From assembly GCF_001949145.1 (NCBI RefSeq), contig NW_019091361.1, forward strand, positions 1,066,003 through 1,130,002: a DNA stretch of 64,000 bases, written 5' to 3'. Both the position numbers and the translations under genes were made by a program. A model generated the notes under the pieces. That model made no database searches. It saw only the letters and a list, made by a program, of their open reading frames with translations, and had not been told where the DNA came from. Position 1 is the stretch's first letter. Each line of letters opens with the position of its first letter. Below are positions 33,005 to 45,186 of the stretch, in pieces. The stretch is from Acanthaster planci. Lineage: Eukaryota; Echinodermata; Asteroidea; Valvatida; Acanthasteridae.

Positions 33005-36000
33005 GAATTGAAATATCCACGTTATATTTTGGAGCTGAGGTTATCGCCCGCGCGGATCGGAGCCAGCACGAGCCACGTCGACGGCCTCAGCACGATACCT
33101 AGACGCCACGGTTGGGACGAGCAAAACATTGTGAAAATGAAAAAATGTCACCTAACTATATGCGAACCCTTTAACTCGGTGGAGGGTAATCCAAAGTCGT
33201 CTCGAATCAGTATTATATATTTTTTTATTCGGCAAAACATTTCTACATTACACAAAAAGAAAGAGAAAAACGTAAAATACTAAACTTTCATACATAATTT
33301 ATTTTATAAAGTATATTCAATAACAAAAACTATCAAATGTGATAGCAACGAAATAACTCCCTTACAATTATCACTAAAGACGAGAAAGCTAAGCACTTGC
33401 TTCGTGCGGTACAATTTTTACACGTGGACTTCGCATCGCAACTTGCTGACGATTATTTTGTGCGATAGGATTGGTCACTACTTTGTGTGCGATTGGGGAA
33501 GCACACAGGCCTTTCATATCATACTTAATTTGTCTTAAACTACATTTTGTTACAGAATTAATATCATTGGCTTTTCCTACACAAACAAATCAGGATCAGC
33601 TTAATTCGGTGTTCAGTGGTACACAAGGATTAGAATTTACAAAATATTATTTTGTTATATCTATCTATATATATTATATCTATTTTGTTGCCAGCCGAGT
33701 TGGCCGGTAAAAAAACCAAATGCGGGACCAACATGTTTTTGCAGTATACATTTTTATAAACATTTTCATTGGATTACCAAGGTAAAATTCTGAGAAGAGT
33801 ATTTCCCCGGGTAACTGTACGTTAGTAATCAATCTGCCCAAAATCACGATAGGGCCACAAAAGTGCGTATAAATAGCCATAACAGCCTGAGGCAAAAAGT
33901 ATGAATGACACGCTGAACATGTACAGGGGTGCGAAATTCGTAGTAACTTATTCGCAGTTCCCCACTGATGTCTTGCAATAATTTTGACACCAATTTCTTG
34001 AAAATCGGAAATACCGTAACGTCTATTTCTAAGAGGCAAGAGCCGTCCTACGTGCTCACGGTACGTTCGGGCCGACATACTAGTGGCAATAATTGAACCT
34101 CGAAGGAACTATACAAAAATTGACAGTCGGATTATATTGAATGAAAACTTCACATTATGCTGCATTTAAAATGAGAGTCTATAGCCAAATCCGACTACCA
34201 AAATTAGAGGTCATTACTACTGGGCAATCCTGTTCGCACCGTCGCAGGCGATTCGCGCGCGAGTCGTCCTTGACCAATAGGCAGTACATGCCATCAATTG
34301 CCGAATTCAGTGCGCGCTGTAGCTCAGGTTGAGACAGCCGCGTGAGTGTAGATGGCTCCTCTGAATGACGTCTCGTCGGATTTGTCTATGCATAATGAGT
34401 TTTGAAAAATGGCCATGGTGTTCCAAAAAAGCCCAGCTCTGTCGGGATTAAAATTCATTTGTAGTCTAGTAAGCTTACAGTTTATTTCGACGATTTCGAC
34501 TTGCTTTTATGAATAAACCAAAGGACAGAAGAACCTGTCAGTCTATTATGATAATATACCGTATCTTAGGATTCTGCAAATTCCCTTGTCAAGTAACCAG
34601 CTTGGCAGTCTCAAGTTCATCTGAAAGAAAACAATATATGTAGGAGTGACACAGGAGATCGTTCGAAGTTAAAGGTCTGCATGCAAGGAACAGTTTTCAG
34701 ATTATTTTTTGCTCCATATTTGATGTGTATACTTCAGCTGTCATGATGGGTTCGGTACAGATGGGATGATTTCTCGTCTCATCATCCAATCAAAACACAG
34801 CACAGATGCAAAGCCCTCCCAACTAGACTTACACCCATGACTTTCAACTGATTTCTCAATGTTCTGATTTTCTTAATTTTTTGCAGACAAATTGGCACAG
34901 GAATTATACATTCAACAAGAAACGAAGATGGTAAGTTTGAACTGTTGGCAATTTAACTTATCGTTTCAATTTCAGTTTTTCTCGATCAAAACATTGCTTA
35001 CAAAAGAGATCCTCATGTGAATGGTGCTATTTGGGTAAAAATGCTCAGTTAAAAATTATAAACAGCATTACATTCCATGCACAGGAAAATCGGATATATA
35101 CATCCAGAAACTACTGGAACAATCTGTAAACTCATCATTTAGGCAAAATGAAAACACTCTGTTTTGTTTTTATTAAGGTTTGAAGGGGAGAGGAAGGTTT
35201 TAGATTTTTTGCTCCAAGATGGCCGCCTGTAGCTTTAGCATTCACACTGGTCAGAAGCTTTTTAGTTCAGAATTGCTACCACCTTTTTCAGGTAATGTCA
35301 TTCATGCATTATGCAGTATATGTTGAGGAGTCAAGGGTCAGCAGTGCCCTGGGCCTTATTAAAATTGTGCAGCCTGACACAAGTTCGATTTTATATGGCA
35401 TGGGATGTCAAGATTAGTTAAGGCGTTATAACTTGCCCTTTAGAACACTCTGTTAATTCTTTTCGTGAGCACATGCGATATAACATAAATACCGTCGTGA
35501 GCAATTTTCATGGGTTTTTTATATGCACTAAAACTTTTCGTATCTCTTCTGAACCCCGGGAAGTAAGTGTAAAGAAAAACACGACGAAGCGCTGGCGCGC
35601 CGTCGCTTCGCCACTCGCGCTGGTCGTCGTCGTCTGCTGTCGTGGAGATTTTGTCGTCGTCGTCTGCTGTCTTGGAGATTTTGCAGCTATTTCTAAACTG
35701 TTGTTAAAATCAAACTTTACCTCCGCGACTTTTCTCTTGGAGGTACTACGCAACTTCTGGTACCAAATTTGCGAAAATTGGACACAGTATTTTCAGGATT
35801 CGTGACAACAGAGGTTAATTTTCCATGTACGATATAGATCAATGTAACGTTATGAATAAAAATGTGAAAATGTAACCAAATCGTATAATATCAAAATAAA
35901 CAATATAAATATCTTATTCACGTAATAATCCATCCAAATCACCAGGGTACTTTCTTCTTGAGAGTTTTGCTAATATTGAAAAGGTGTATAAAATTATGTG

Positions 36001-36248
36001 CAGTTAACTGATTATTATGTGCATAATCAAAACACTAAACATAATGTCGCTTAATTATCTAAATGCATGTTAATAAGTCACTCTATCTCCGTAAAAACAA
36101 TCGTGTCAATCGAGCATTCAATCTCTGAGAATAATCTTGGGGGGACTTAATGGACCTCTCCAAGTGAACACAATGGTCGAAACTGGGCGGCCGATGTCCA
36201 CAAAGCCTAGCAATAAACAACACTCGTCTCCTGAAGCTGTCAACTTCT
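33005..36248. other. Region between PPIB and the P450 gene
   Basis: It holds the probable PPIB promoter (33005 upward), a short AT-rich run near 33655-33690, and a GC-rich patch with GATTCGCGCGCGAGTC near 34247 that could be a promoter. There is an isolated 44-nt exon-like segment at 34887-34930 and a 30-bp tandem duplication at 35623-35682. The 132-codon minus-strand frame at 33680-34078 has no recognisable feature, so I do not call it a gene. Confidence 0.5.
35623..35682 (+). repeat. 30-bp tandem duplication
   Basis: Two adjacent 30-bp units are built from GTCGTCGTCGTCTGCTGTC and TGGAGATTTT, with one base difference. Confidence 0.88.
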
Positions 36249-36430
36249 TCAGTCGCGCGGGATAGCGCACACTTTGAACGGCACTGGCGAGTAAGTTATT
36301 CCAGCCCTGCCGTTCATCGCCAGTGGGGGTGTGTTGTCTTCTTTCTTGAAGGTGAACTGGTGCATGAAATAGCCGAAAAAGAGGAACAACTCCATTTTCG
36401 CCAGGTGATCGCCGATGCAGACGCGACGCC
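36249..36430 (-). CDS. P450 exon 3 (haem-binding loop to C-terminus)
   Basis: The exon is 182 nt, with acceptor gtctag, ending with TGA at 36251-36249. It encodes GRRVCIGDHLAKMELFLFFG and TYSPVPFKVCAIPRD. The junction rebuilds FGIGRRVCIG exactly. The 1.6-kb intron before it would put in-frame stops into a read-through product. Confidence 0.93.
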
Positions 36431-39400
36431 CTAGACAATTTAGTAAAGCAGAAAGAAACTACCGTCATATACGATAAAATTAATGAAACAAGTAATGTTT
36501 CAATAAATGGAAACATGTCATGAAGTGTACTGACCGATATATAGCGGAATGGGAATTTTCTAGAATTTTTAACAACCTTGACGGTGATTTATCACTAAAA
36601 TATGCCCCATGCACGCGTACATTGGAGATCAACCCAACTGGCCGAGCACCTCCTTTTTGTAAGTGCTGGATCCGCCATTATTGATTATACCAAGTGCCAG
36701 TGACGTAAATTCGCAGGAGAGATGTAATATTGAGTATCAAAAGGTCCCTTTATTTACGAGTGCTTTTTAATATAGGTTTTCCCAGCCAATTTCCGGAAAT
36801 GTGTAAATGAATTAGTAATAGCAGCATTCGTTTTCGAGCGATTTAGAACAACCATTCAAATCTCCGTTTCTATTTAACGAATAGGCCTACAAATTCTATT
36901 TCAATGAGGATGCATTCAGTTGGATAAAGTCAGCGTTCACTTTCTCCATACTGCGCTGGTTTAGTATGTTGACATTCATTTTTGCGCAAATCGAATAAAC
37001 CTCTGCAATCCTGCATTCATGTTAATTTGAATTCTATTTCGGAAAATGTGCAGGCAATTTCGCGCGAAGTGTTATTTAACGTAAGCCTTGTCAAGAAATA
37101 GAATGCTGTTGTGTGCTAACAGAAGTTACATTCTAAGAAGTGTTTAGTTAATTGGTTAAATGTTCGAATATTCATGATTGAAATAAACCATGCTGTCATT
37201 GGAAATATACCGATTATTGTAGGAAACCTATAAACATCGGCTGAGGGAACCTTCCTCCTGGTGCTGCGTTTCACTATCAAAACCTTAATTTTTTTTTAGT
37301 TCGATGACAAACACATTATAAAAAATCCCTGAAAAGTGACATGACATTTGTTACCAAAGTGGTGTCATGATTTGTGTAAAATGGTATATTCTAATCAAAT
37401 TGAACGTACATTTTGCAATTGTAAATTACAGTAAATGAAAAAAAAAATCCAAAGGGTCACGGTAAAACACAGATTTTTAGAGCGAATAAGAATGCATATT
37501 TGTTGTAATTGACAACGAATACGTCAATCCGAAATCCAAATCATGTATATATGTAACCTCTTTAATGAAACGAAATGCACATTCATTTATCTGAAGGATG
37601 GAAAACAAAGTCGAATGCTTGTTACTTCGATAATGAAACCAGGTTTAAAGTCGTTTTTAAAATCTACACCAAATTCAATTTTTATTTTACAATTTAGATC
37701 AGGCATTTTCCGAAATTGGCCGGGGAAACACATATTAAGTCGCACGACTGTCACTATGATCGCCGTCATGGAGACAGCGGCCTCATGGTCCACCTGATGT
37801 CTGCTTTGAACAGCGACCACTGAACCCTTTCGGCATAGATGCGGAGTGCTCTTTTTCACATTATTTACCCTCAATCAAAGTAACATTGCTGAGCCACTAG
37901 TTGACAAAAGTGACGTACACACATGTATATTTTCACAACCACAATGTGTATCAGGTAAAGTTCACATACTGAAATTAAATCCTTTAAACTTGAGATTTTG
38001 TCACCGCATGCATACAAAAATGTTGCCCTCACCAATGCCGAATGGTATAAACTCCTCTGGCCTTTTTGGCTTGCCATTATCGTCCAAAAATCTCTGTGGG
38101 TTGAACTCCTGCGGTTCTGGCCAAATATTAGGATCATGAAAAGCTGCCCATAAGTTGCTGATAATGAATGCCCCCTTTGGGATCAGGAAGCCGCGAAAAT
38201 GGGTATCCAAAGCAGCAGCGTGTGGCACTCCTAAGGGTAAGATGTTAGATACGCGTTGGACCTCCCAGATAACTGCTTGTTTGAAACTAAGTCCCGACTT
38301 GTCTGCCATGCAGGGTAGGCGGTTGCGACCGACCACTGTATCGATCTCAGCCTGAACTCGCTGCTGGATCTTGGGGTAAACAACCATGTAGAGAAGAGCC
38401 CACTGCAGCGTGGTGGACGTAGTCTCAGAACCAGCCGCAAACAGATTCGAAATGGTGCCGACGATGTTGCGTCCCCGGAGCTGCGGGCAATCATCGGCCA
38501 GCGAAAGTCTTGCTGGATTTGTTCCAAGATACGCATCGGTGAACTTGCTGGAGCCGTCACCGTGTGCAGTGTCATTGGAGTTGATTATGTTCTCCAAGAA
38601 GTTCAGAATTTCCTCCGAGTTGGACAGGACCTCGTCCACTGCTAAGAAGGGAAGATGACGCAGACCGGGAAAGAAATTGACGGCTCCTCCGGCTCCAAGC
38701 AGCTCAACGTTCCGGCCGAGCAATCCCTGCAGCCGCGTAAACTCCCGATCGCTGTACTCGTATCGTTTGCCGAAAATGACGGAGCAAATAACGTTGGCGA
38801 CCGCATTGCCCAACTTGGGCTTAGGGTCAAAGGGTACTCCTTCGAATGCGCCATACTCTCGGATAAGCTGCTCAGCTTCTCTACGTATCTTATCCTCGAA
38901 ACTGGAAGTGCCGGTTCCGAAGCTCCTTAGTACGGTCGAACAGAACCGACGAAGCTTGATCCAAGGTCTACCCGATGTCCAGGCAATACCTTTAAAAGCA
39001 CAGTCGGATGATTTGAAAACAAGGAATCGAAAATTAACGACGAACTGTGAAAATTGGAGTCACTTTATGTAAACATTTTAGGCATTTAATTTGAAATAAT
39101 TAGGGTATTCTAAAACGAATACTCTGTAATTTTTTTTTTCTTTAAAGCTGTTCAGCAGGAGTGGTTTTCTCAACACTTGAACACCCATTAACTGTTCACA
39201 ATGGTCGCTCCTTAAAAGATACGGTTACGATCTAGATACGGGCTCTTTAAGGTTCTTTGGCTTAGTATGTACACGATTATGTCATGATATCTGATTATTT
39301 TTACCAAGCTAATTAGGGCGACGGCCATTTGGAAAGGACATTCTATTAATTAAACAATATAATGGAAATGTATCCTTACCATTAATTTTCAACACCTCGG

Positions 39401-39716
39401 TCCCCAGTGTTTTTGGCCTGTCATTCAAATGAGGATTTTGAAATGCCTCTTTTATGGCGGCAAAATCGTTCAGAACAACCAGTGTCTTGTTGAGAATTCG
39501 GAGGTGAAACACAGGCCCATACGTAGCAGCGTATTTCCGGAAAATTTGGTGTGGCCCCAGGCCGCCTCGAAGCCCCCAGAGAAGAGACGGAATGGAGCCG
39601 ACAAATGGGAAGCCCCAGGGGCCTGGTGGAAGCTTGTTCCGCCGACTAACAAGCCAGCGAATAACCAGTAGTAGAGAACACATCAGCAGAATGACACGGG
39701 TATCCAGAAACCACAT
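36249..39716 (-). CDS. Cytochrome P450, CYP2 clan, 3 exons, complete
   Basis: This is a haem-thiolate monooxygenase anchored in the ER membrane; the substrate cannot be told. The exons on the - strand are 39716-39380, 38989-38033 and 36430-36249, totalling 1476 nt and 491 residues, the normal length. Both introns are phase 1. Features in order are an N-terminal anchor (residues 8-19 VILLMCSLLLVI), the PPGP hinge at 30-33, W122xxxR126 of helix C, the I-helix AGSETT at 298-303, the K-helix E355VQR358, the NPQRF block, and the haem loop FGIGRRVCIG with Cys436. EVQRVSNILPLGVPHA and the PPGPWGFPFVG start are typical of the CYP2 family. I chose the first ATG (39716); an earlier in-frame GTG is not needed. 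A second PPIB-like strand orientation suggests no shared promoter. Confidence 0.95.
38033..38989 (-). CDS. P450 exon 2 (catalytic core)
   Basis: A single 957-nt exon, phase 1-1, with acceptor ttaaag and donor gtgagg. It carries helix C, the I-helix, the ExxR and the meander, up to FIPFGI. Vertebrate CYP2 genes normally split this region over several exons. Confidence 0.95.
39380..39716 (-). CDS. P450 exon 1 (membrane anchor and N-terminus)
   Basis: The exon is 337 nt, ATG to donor gtaagg, ending in phase 1. It encodes MWFLDTRVILLMCS, the PPGPWGFPFVG hinge, YGPVFHLRI and NDRPKTLGTEVLKIN. An ATAAATA box on the - strand at 39761-39767 could be a TATA element, though it is very close to the ATG. 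Confidence 0.93.
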
Positions 39717-42700
39717 GTTGGCAAGGAAGACAAAATCGACCACTGTTGTTTCAAACAGGTTATTTATGTGATCCCGAGGTAGCTTTGGAGGATGCTACAG
39801 GAGTGTAGAAGAACGTTTAAAACAGCCGTACCAGTTGAGGACGTGGACTTTAATTGAAGCACAAGAGATCGACTTGTGAATACCTGGTGACTGCAATCAC
39901 GCTTCACAAGCACCTAACCGAAAGCTCGTTACAGGAAAAAAATCCTTGGTGGGTAAAATGAAGTTGGCGGCCGCCAAGGACTGTTTTTATTACAACGGTG
40001 TTTACGTTGACGTTTCTAGGATGACTGTCCTTGTTTGGAGCATGTACCGACCCTGGATTGCTATCCCGCAATATTATGCAGGAGCCCAGGGCCAAAAGGT
40101 TGGGAATTTCATGCATCCTTCAGGGGAGTAGCCAAGGCATTTTTTCGGGGGGGGGGTGCCAGAGTCAATTTGACCACTGATAAATTGTTTGCCAAACATC
40201 AAGTCATCTAAAATTTATAAAGTGCGGAAAATGGAATTCGTGGAACGCTTCATTTTATGCTTTCAGGGGGAAATGCCGACGGCCAACGCATATTGTTTAT
40301 GTACCAATTGGATTTATTCGCCGACCGAAGCTTAGACTTGATTCAAGTCGGGATCTTCTGTGACGTTGTTTGCGTTTATGCTTTGGATATGGAGGCCGCG
40401 CACCGTTATTTGATTTACGCCCTCTTGTGTCAATTTATAACATGTACTGTGAGTTCAGAAATCCCGACTTGACTAATCTGTCAGCCGTTTATACACACAG
40501 GCGAATCAGCTTATCTATCAAAACAGGTAGCAGCCAATCAAACTGCCATACCGTTAATTGTTTTTACATCGTTCATACCTCTTGCATAATGAACGAGTCT
40601 ACAAGTCTGACAACTTTGATTGGGAGTAGAAGTTCCGTATTCCTCACACACACCCAAGTAGCGTATACCTACGCCCCTGCATCCTTTCTGAGGGTTTAGG
40701 ACTACAGTGGGGCTTTTTAACTCGCTTGGAAAGATAACAAATAAAAAAAAATTTCTCAATATTCAAGAACGCCCTAAGCTAATTAGCCCGATCAGTCTGT
40801 ATCTTCTTATCAGTCATCCGAACGACTATTGGTACTTCATTTCATTTTTCCAAAACCCAATTCGTGGGCTCGACCCTACCTCCATGGCCGTGACTAAGGT
40901 ACTGTATTTCAGCAGTTGCTTCTATCAGTTGGTGCAATCGGTGGATACACCTCTTGCTGGTTCTAAATCTCAGTAGGCTAATACATTATGAACTGGGGGT
41001 AACGACTGAAATGCGGCCAGTAGTGTACGTCTGTCTTTCCGCCCCAGGGGACCGTGAGTGGTCAGAAGTAGGTTCTATTTTCCTTGGCCTTCGGCCTCTG
41101 GAATGACTCTTCTGGTCACGCACAAATCGCGTCATCGTCAACTAGCCGCGCCGCTTGTCAAAACAATCACGTGGGCATAATTTCCGAAGTATTGTTCCCG
41201 ACATCGGACACTAAACTCACAGCAATTTTTGACCGGTCACAATGCCCTCACTTGTAAAAAACTGTGAATTTTTTGTAGTATGAAATTTCAGGACAGGGCT
41301 GTGTTGTAAACCACGTAATGGACTGGCATAATTCAGTCACATCATATACATCTGAGCAACTTCGGGCCTGTGAGTATGTGGAAGGGGATCCTACTCATGA
41401 TTTTCCAACTTAAAAGGCCATGCAGTCATCGCCAGTCCATAATTATCTGTATAATATAGCCGGTTCAAAGTGCTATCACTGCCGAACCAGGGTGGATCGT
41501 TTTTTACGGTTCAAAAGACTGGACGTTCTTTTCAGAACATAAGTTGCTTAACACCACAAAAACACTGTCGCTTTGGGAGCTAAGTGTGTCATGCCAGTAT
41601 GCAAACATACCGCTAGGTCATATTCTTTGCCGATGTCACAGAAACGCTCTCAGCAAACAAGCCTGCTAGACTTCCTGTCTGTAAACATGATCAATCACTT
41701 GGGAGTGGAAGTATGTGGTCGAGACTGGCTGAAGTCGATTTCTGAATACGCGCATTTTACTATATATACAGTGTCGTCGATTAATTCCTGATGACAAGGT
41801 TACTATATGTATGATGAAAATTGATTCACTGCGACTGTAGAACAGGTCGTCTTTCAGCGTCTGATATAGTAAAAGCTCTGCAGCTTAAAAACCGACAGGT
41901 GTTATTTCAGTTAAAATGTTTTGGACTTGGAGTACATACCGTGTCATGCCTAGAATATAACTGTCCTCTAGAAACAAACTGGTGCCCTTTGTCAATTTCT
42001 GAAATGGTCACTTCCGCCCAGATAACAACTCGACGTGAAATAAAAATCGCCATTATAATTGGAAACGCAATAAAATTCTGTTATTAAATTTCATAACTTC
42101 ATTTCTCCCCTTAAAGCTTTCTTACCCTGTCTATCGTAGGAAAATGAGGTCAAATCGACATTATGGAACTAAACTAAGATGAGGATCGATGAAATGTAGC
42201 AGTGCGGGAGGCCATCGGGGAATCTGCTGCAGAGTGTTTCAGGTTGCTCATGTACGTGACTAAATATCTCTGAAGTAGGCCTATTCAAATTATTCCATTG
42301 TTTAATACTTCGTGCATGGATAGAAACTTATAATGTAGTCACCACATTTCTTGGTATCGGCTGGAAGGGTTCCAAAGACATACCCCTCAACTATTCAGTT
42401 TTTGCAAGCTGTTCGGTAACATTCAACCTTTTACTTTCAGTAAGTTTCCTGTGACCATGTGTTATGGTCATCCCATGCATAAAGCACGACTTCAAGTGCA
42501 ATAAGAAATGAATTACATGGCAATGGGGGTCATTCTTTGCTTCGGTTTAAGGACACCCACCAGACATTCCATGGGAAATCACCAAAACGTTCACATCCCG
42601 AGGTCCAATTACAATCTCTGAACCGATCTGGTAGCGTGCGCATGCAGGCCTTCAATCTTCCATTCAAGATAGCCTACATTCCACTGTCGTTTCCGAGATA

Positions 42701-45028
42701 AACTCGAGTAGTTAAATGCAAAGGGTTCAGTTTTTATTATGCTTCGTTATGTATTGGGGTTTCTCGAGTGTCCAGAACGGGATGAATACGATAGATGCAG
42801 ATAACCCATCAGGCACCAGAAATATATTTGGACTGCGGCTAATGTACTATGTTCAATGTATATATTTTTTGGGCGGGAGGGTTTCTTTTTTTCTCTTTAG
42901 AAATGGCTCACTGTCGAAATTTGGTCGTTGGCTCAGCATAAAGCGAGGGGTCATATCACCAGAAAAATCGCTAATTTTATGCTTGTGGTTTTGCCATGGA
43001 GGGCCAGCTGCCCGCCGGGGGGCGGCCCTCCTGCCCCCCGCTCCAGCTGGGTCTAGCAAAGCGTCAATGTTGGAGTACACTATCGATCACTTCTTTTGGA
43101 GGTGCAAAAGAGAATCCATTTTTACTCCATCTTGGGTCTCCGAAATATTCCATGTCTTAAGAAAGGCACCTGGATTCACATGACAAGAGTTCTTCATCTA
43201 ATGTTATGAAATGTAGGATGCCCCCCGGGCTTGTTTACGTTGGGATGCAGTGCAGTTGCGGGATCATCTTTGCTATTTTCCCTTAATTATTTGAGAGTCG
43301 GCAATAAGCATTTTCACCACCTCGTAAGGTAAGCCAAACGAAACGTCGGGTTTCTGGACGTAAACAGGTACCATGCATTTATCAATAGGCACACAGATTT
43401 GTTTCCCAATACCATTTGCAGAGATGCCTCCGCTCGCTGGAAAGAGCAAAATTAGCTCACCTTGCTGTAATATACAACCTTTTACGTGAATGAACACTGA
43501 GGTTGACGTCATATGACGGTGACGACACGTCTACAATTTACAGTTGATGAATATCTATACGTTCAATGTCGTTCCATGTTGTTTGCTGGCATAATGACAT
43601 TCGTTTGAAGCAGAAACAGACGCATTACTATAGGGAGAGATTAGTCCTAGGACCCCCTATTCATTACCGCAGGGCGGGGGAAACATGACGAGCCCCCCTT
43701 CGCTTTTCTGAAAGGGGATTGAAAACGGATCACTCCCTCGAACTTGACATAAAAGGACGCAGATCAATCCCAATCCAATCTCTGGACAGGTGGTCTCATG
43801 GGACGTCAGCGTAAAAGGATCAACGCCGACCTTTTCCGGCGGCAACATTCAACGGCTCTTCCATGCAGAAGTTGTCTGGCAATAATTGAATTTGACGCAC
43901 AAAATTTGAGTTGAATTTGAATTTGAGTTTGCAAGGGAATACTTGGTTTAATGGCAGTGAATGTGGGAATTTTATACCGTGAAGGGGAGCAAATAAAAGG
44001 AGCATCATTTTCAACTCCTCATGCGCCGTACACGCGTCGGGCGTGAGGTTTTCAGCATGAATTAACCATCACGAGCGCAAGCCTTCATGTGCTGCTGATG
44101 AGGAAATGTTGACTTTGGCATGCAAAGTTTTTATCAAGGTTTTACCAAGTCAACGGGTATTGTATGAGCTTCACAAAAAAATTATTGGTGTCGAAACTAT
44201 TTTTTCTAGAGGTATACAGAAAACGAAATCCCGAATACGAATAACAACTTTATTTTGCAACTTTAGTTTTGTTTCTTTCCCCATTGTCCGTTATTTTCGA
44301 TTCGTTTTCCTGTGCATCTTTCTCGCTACATGTATAAAGTCATTTACTAGCATGCGTTTGTCGGCGAGCAGCTCTCAGTGCATTTGTATCATAATTATCG
44401 CCCCCTAGTGTCATGGAGTTCCAAAAGCCCCCTGTCCACAGCCAGGCAAAATTTCTTTTTAAGTCAGCCCCCTCCTCTTAGATTCACGGCCACTGTAACA
44501 TATGCAATTACACAGTTGAGTATTTCTTAGCGCGTTTTGAAGACTATAATGCCTGGCAAGAGTACACTTTGCGAACCTTTTCTGAAATTTTGTTGACTTG
44601 TAGAATTCCGGAAGTAAAGACCTGTTACCAGTTGGCCACGCTATTTGACTTTTCACACGAAAAGTGCATTAGATTAATGGACGTATTGGCACTTTTGTTT
44701 ACCTAATTGCCTTTATTATTCAGCTACTGTGGAACATTAAAAATAATTTCCTTCTCCTTGAAATTGAGGACAGCCAAGATTTTTTGTTCGGACCAAAGTA
44801 CCCCAGCAAAATAGAGTAATAATCCAACACGAAACTCAACTATGAAATAGATCAGGTGCTGGCGCTATTTATCTTGCTCGTAACAACCAGATTATTTCTA
44901 TGTCACAGTTTGAGTAAATTCTCCTTATATGCACATTGGCACTATCATTTCTATCGGTTACATCGCCACGGTAGGTTGGTGCTCGTGTATGTTCAAAGGG
45001 AGAAGATACAGACTAAGGCCGCAATAAC

Positions 45029-45186
45029 ACGGGTGATTCACAATAGTGCACCTCCAAGAGTTTGCAACGCGTTGGCCAATCACAGTGCGCGAAATCTGTC
45101 CACCCTTTCCAAACGCGCATTGGGTCGACAGATTTCGCGCGTCGTGACTGGCCAAACTCGGAGGCGCACTTTTGTGAATCGCCCGT
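45029..45186. mobile_element. Palindromic MITE, copy 1
   Basis: About 158 bp, nearly palindromic. The left end reads GGGTGATTCACAATAGTGCA and the right end is the inverse of GGGCGATTCACAA. Internal arms share GTTGGCCAATCACAGTGCGC and GCGCGAAATCTGTC in both orientations. No coding capacity. A second copy lies at 62311-62484. Confidence 0.88.

Noticed and set aside
33680-34078. 132-codon minus-strand open frame
   Set aside because: There is no recognisable domain, no splice partners and no family I know. Length alone is not enough in 64 kb of eukaryotic DNA.
35219-35291. ATG in an AAGATGGCCGCC context followed by a gtaatg donor
   Set aside because: The context resembles a YY1-type promoter start and encodes MAACSFSIHTGQK, but there is no downstream exon, no domain and no supporting signal.
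36118-36516. 132-codon minus-strand frame overlapping P450 exon 3
   Set aside because: It is in a different frame from the haem-loop exon. The exon frame giving GRRVCIG is the real one.
42716-43183. 155-codon plus-strand open frame
   Set aside because: The product has no domain character and passes through a GC-rich low-complexity patch (43000-43055).
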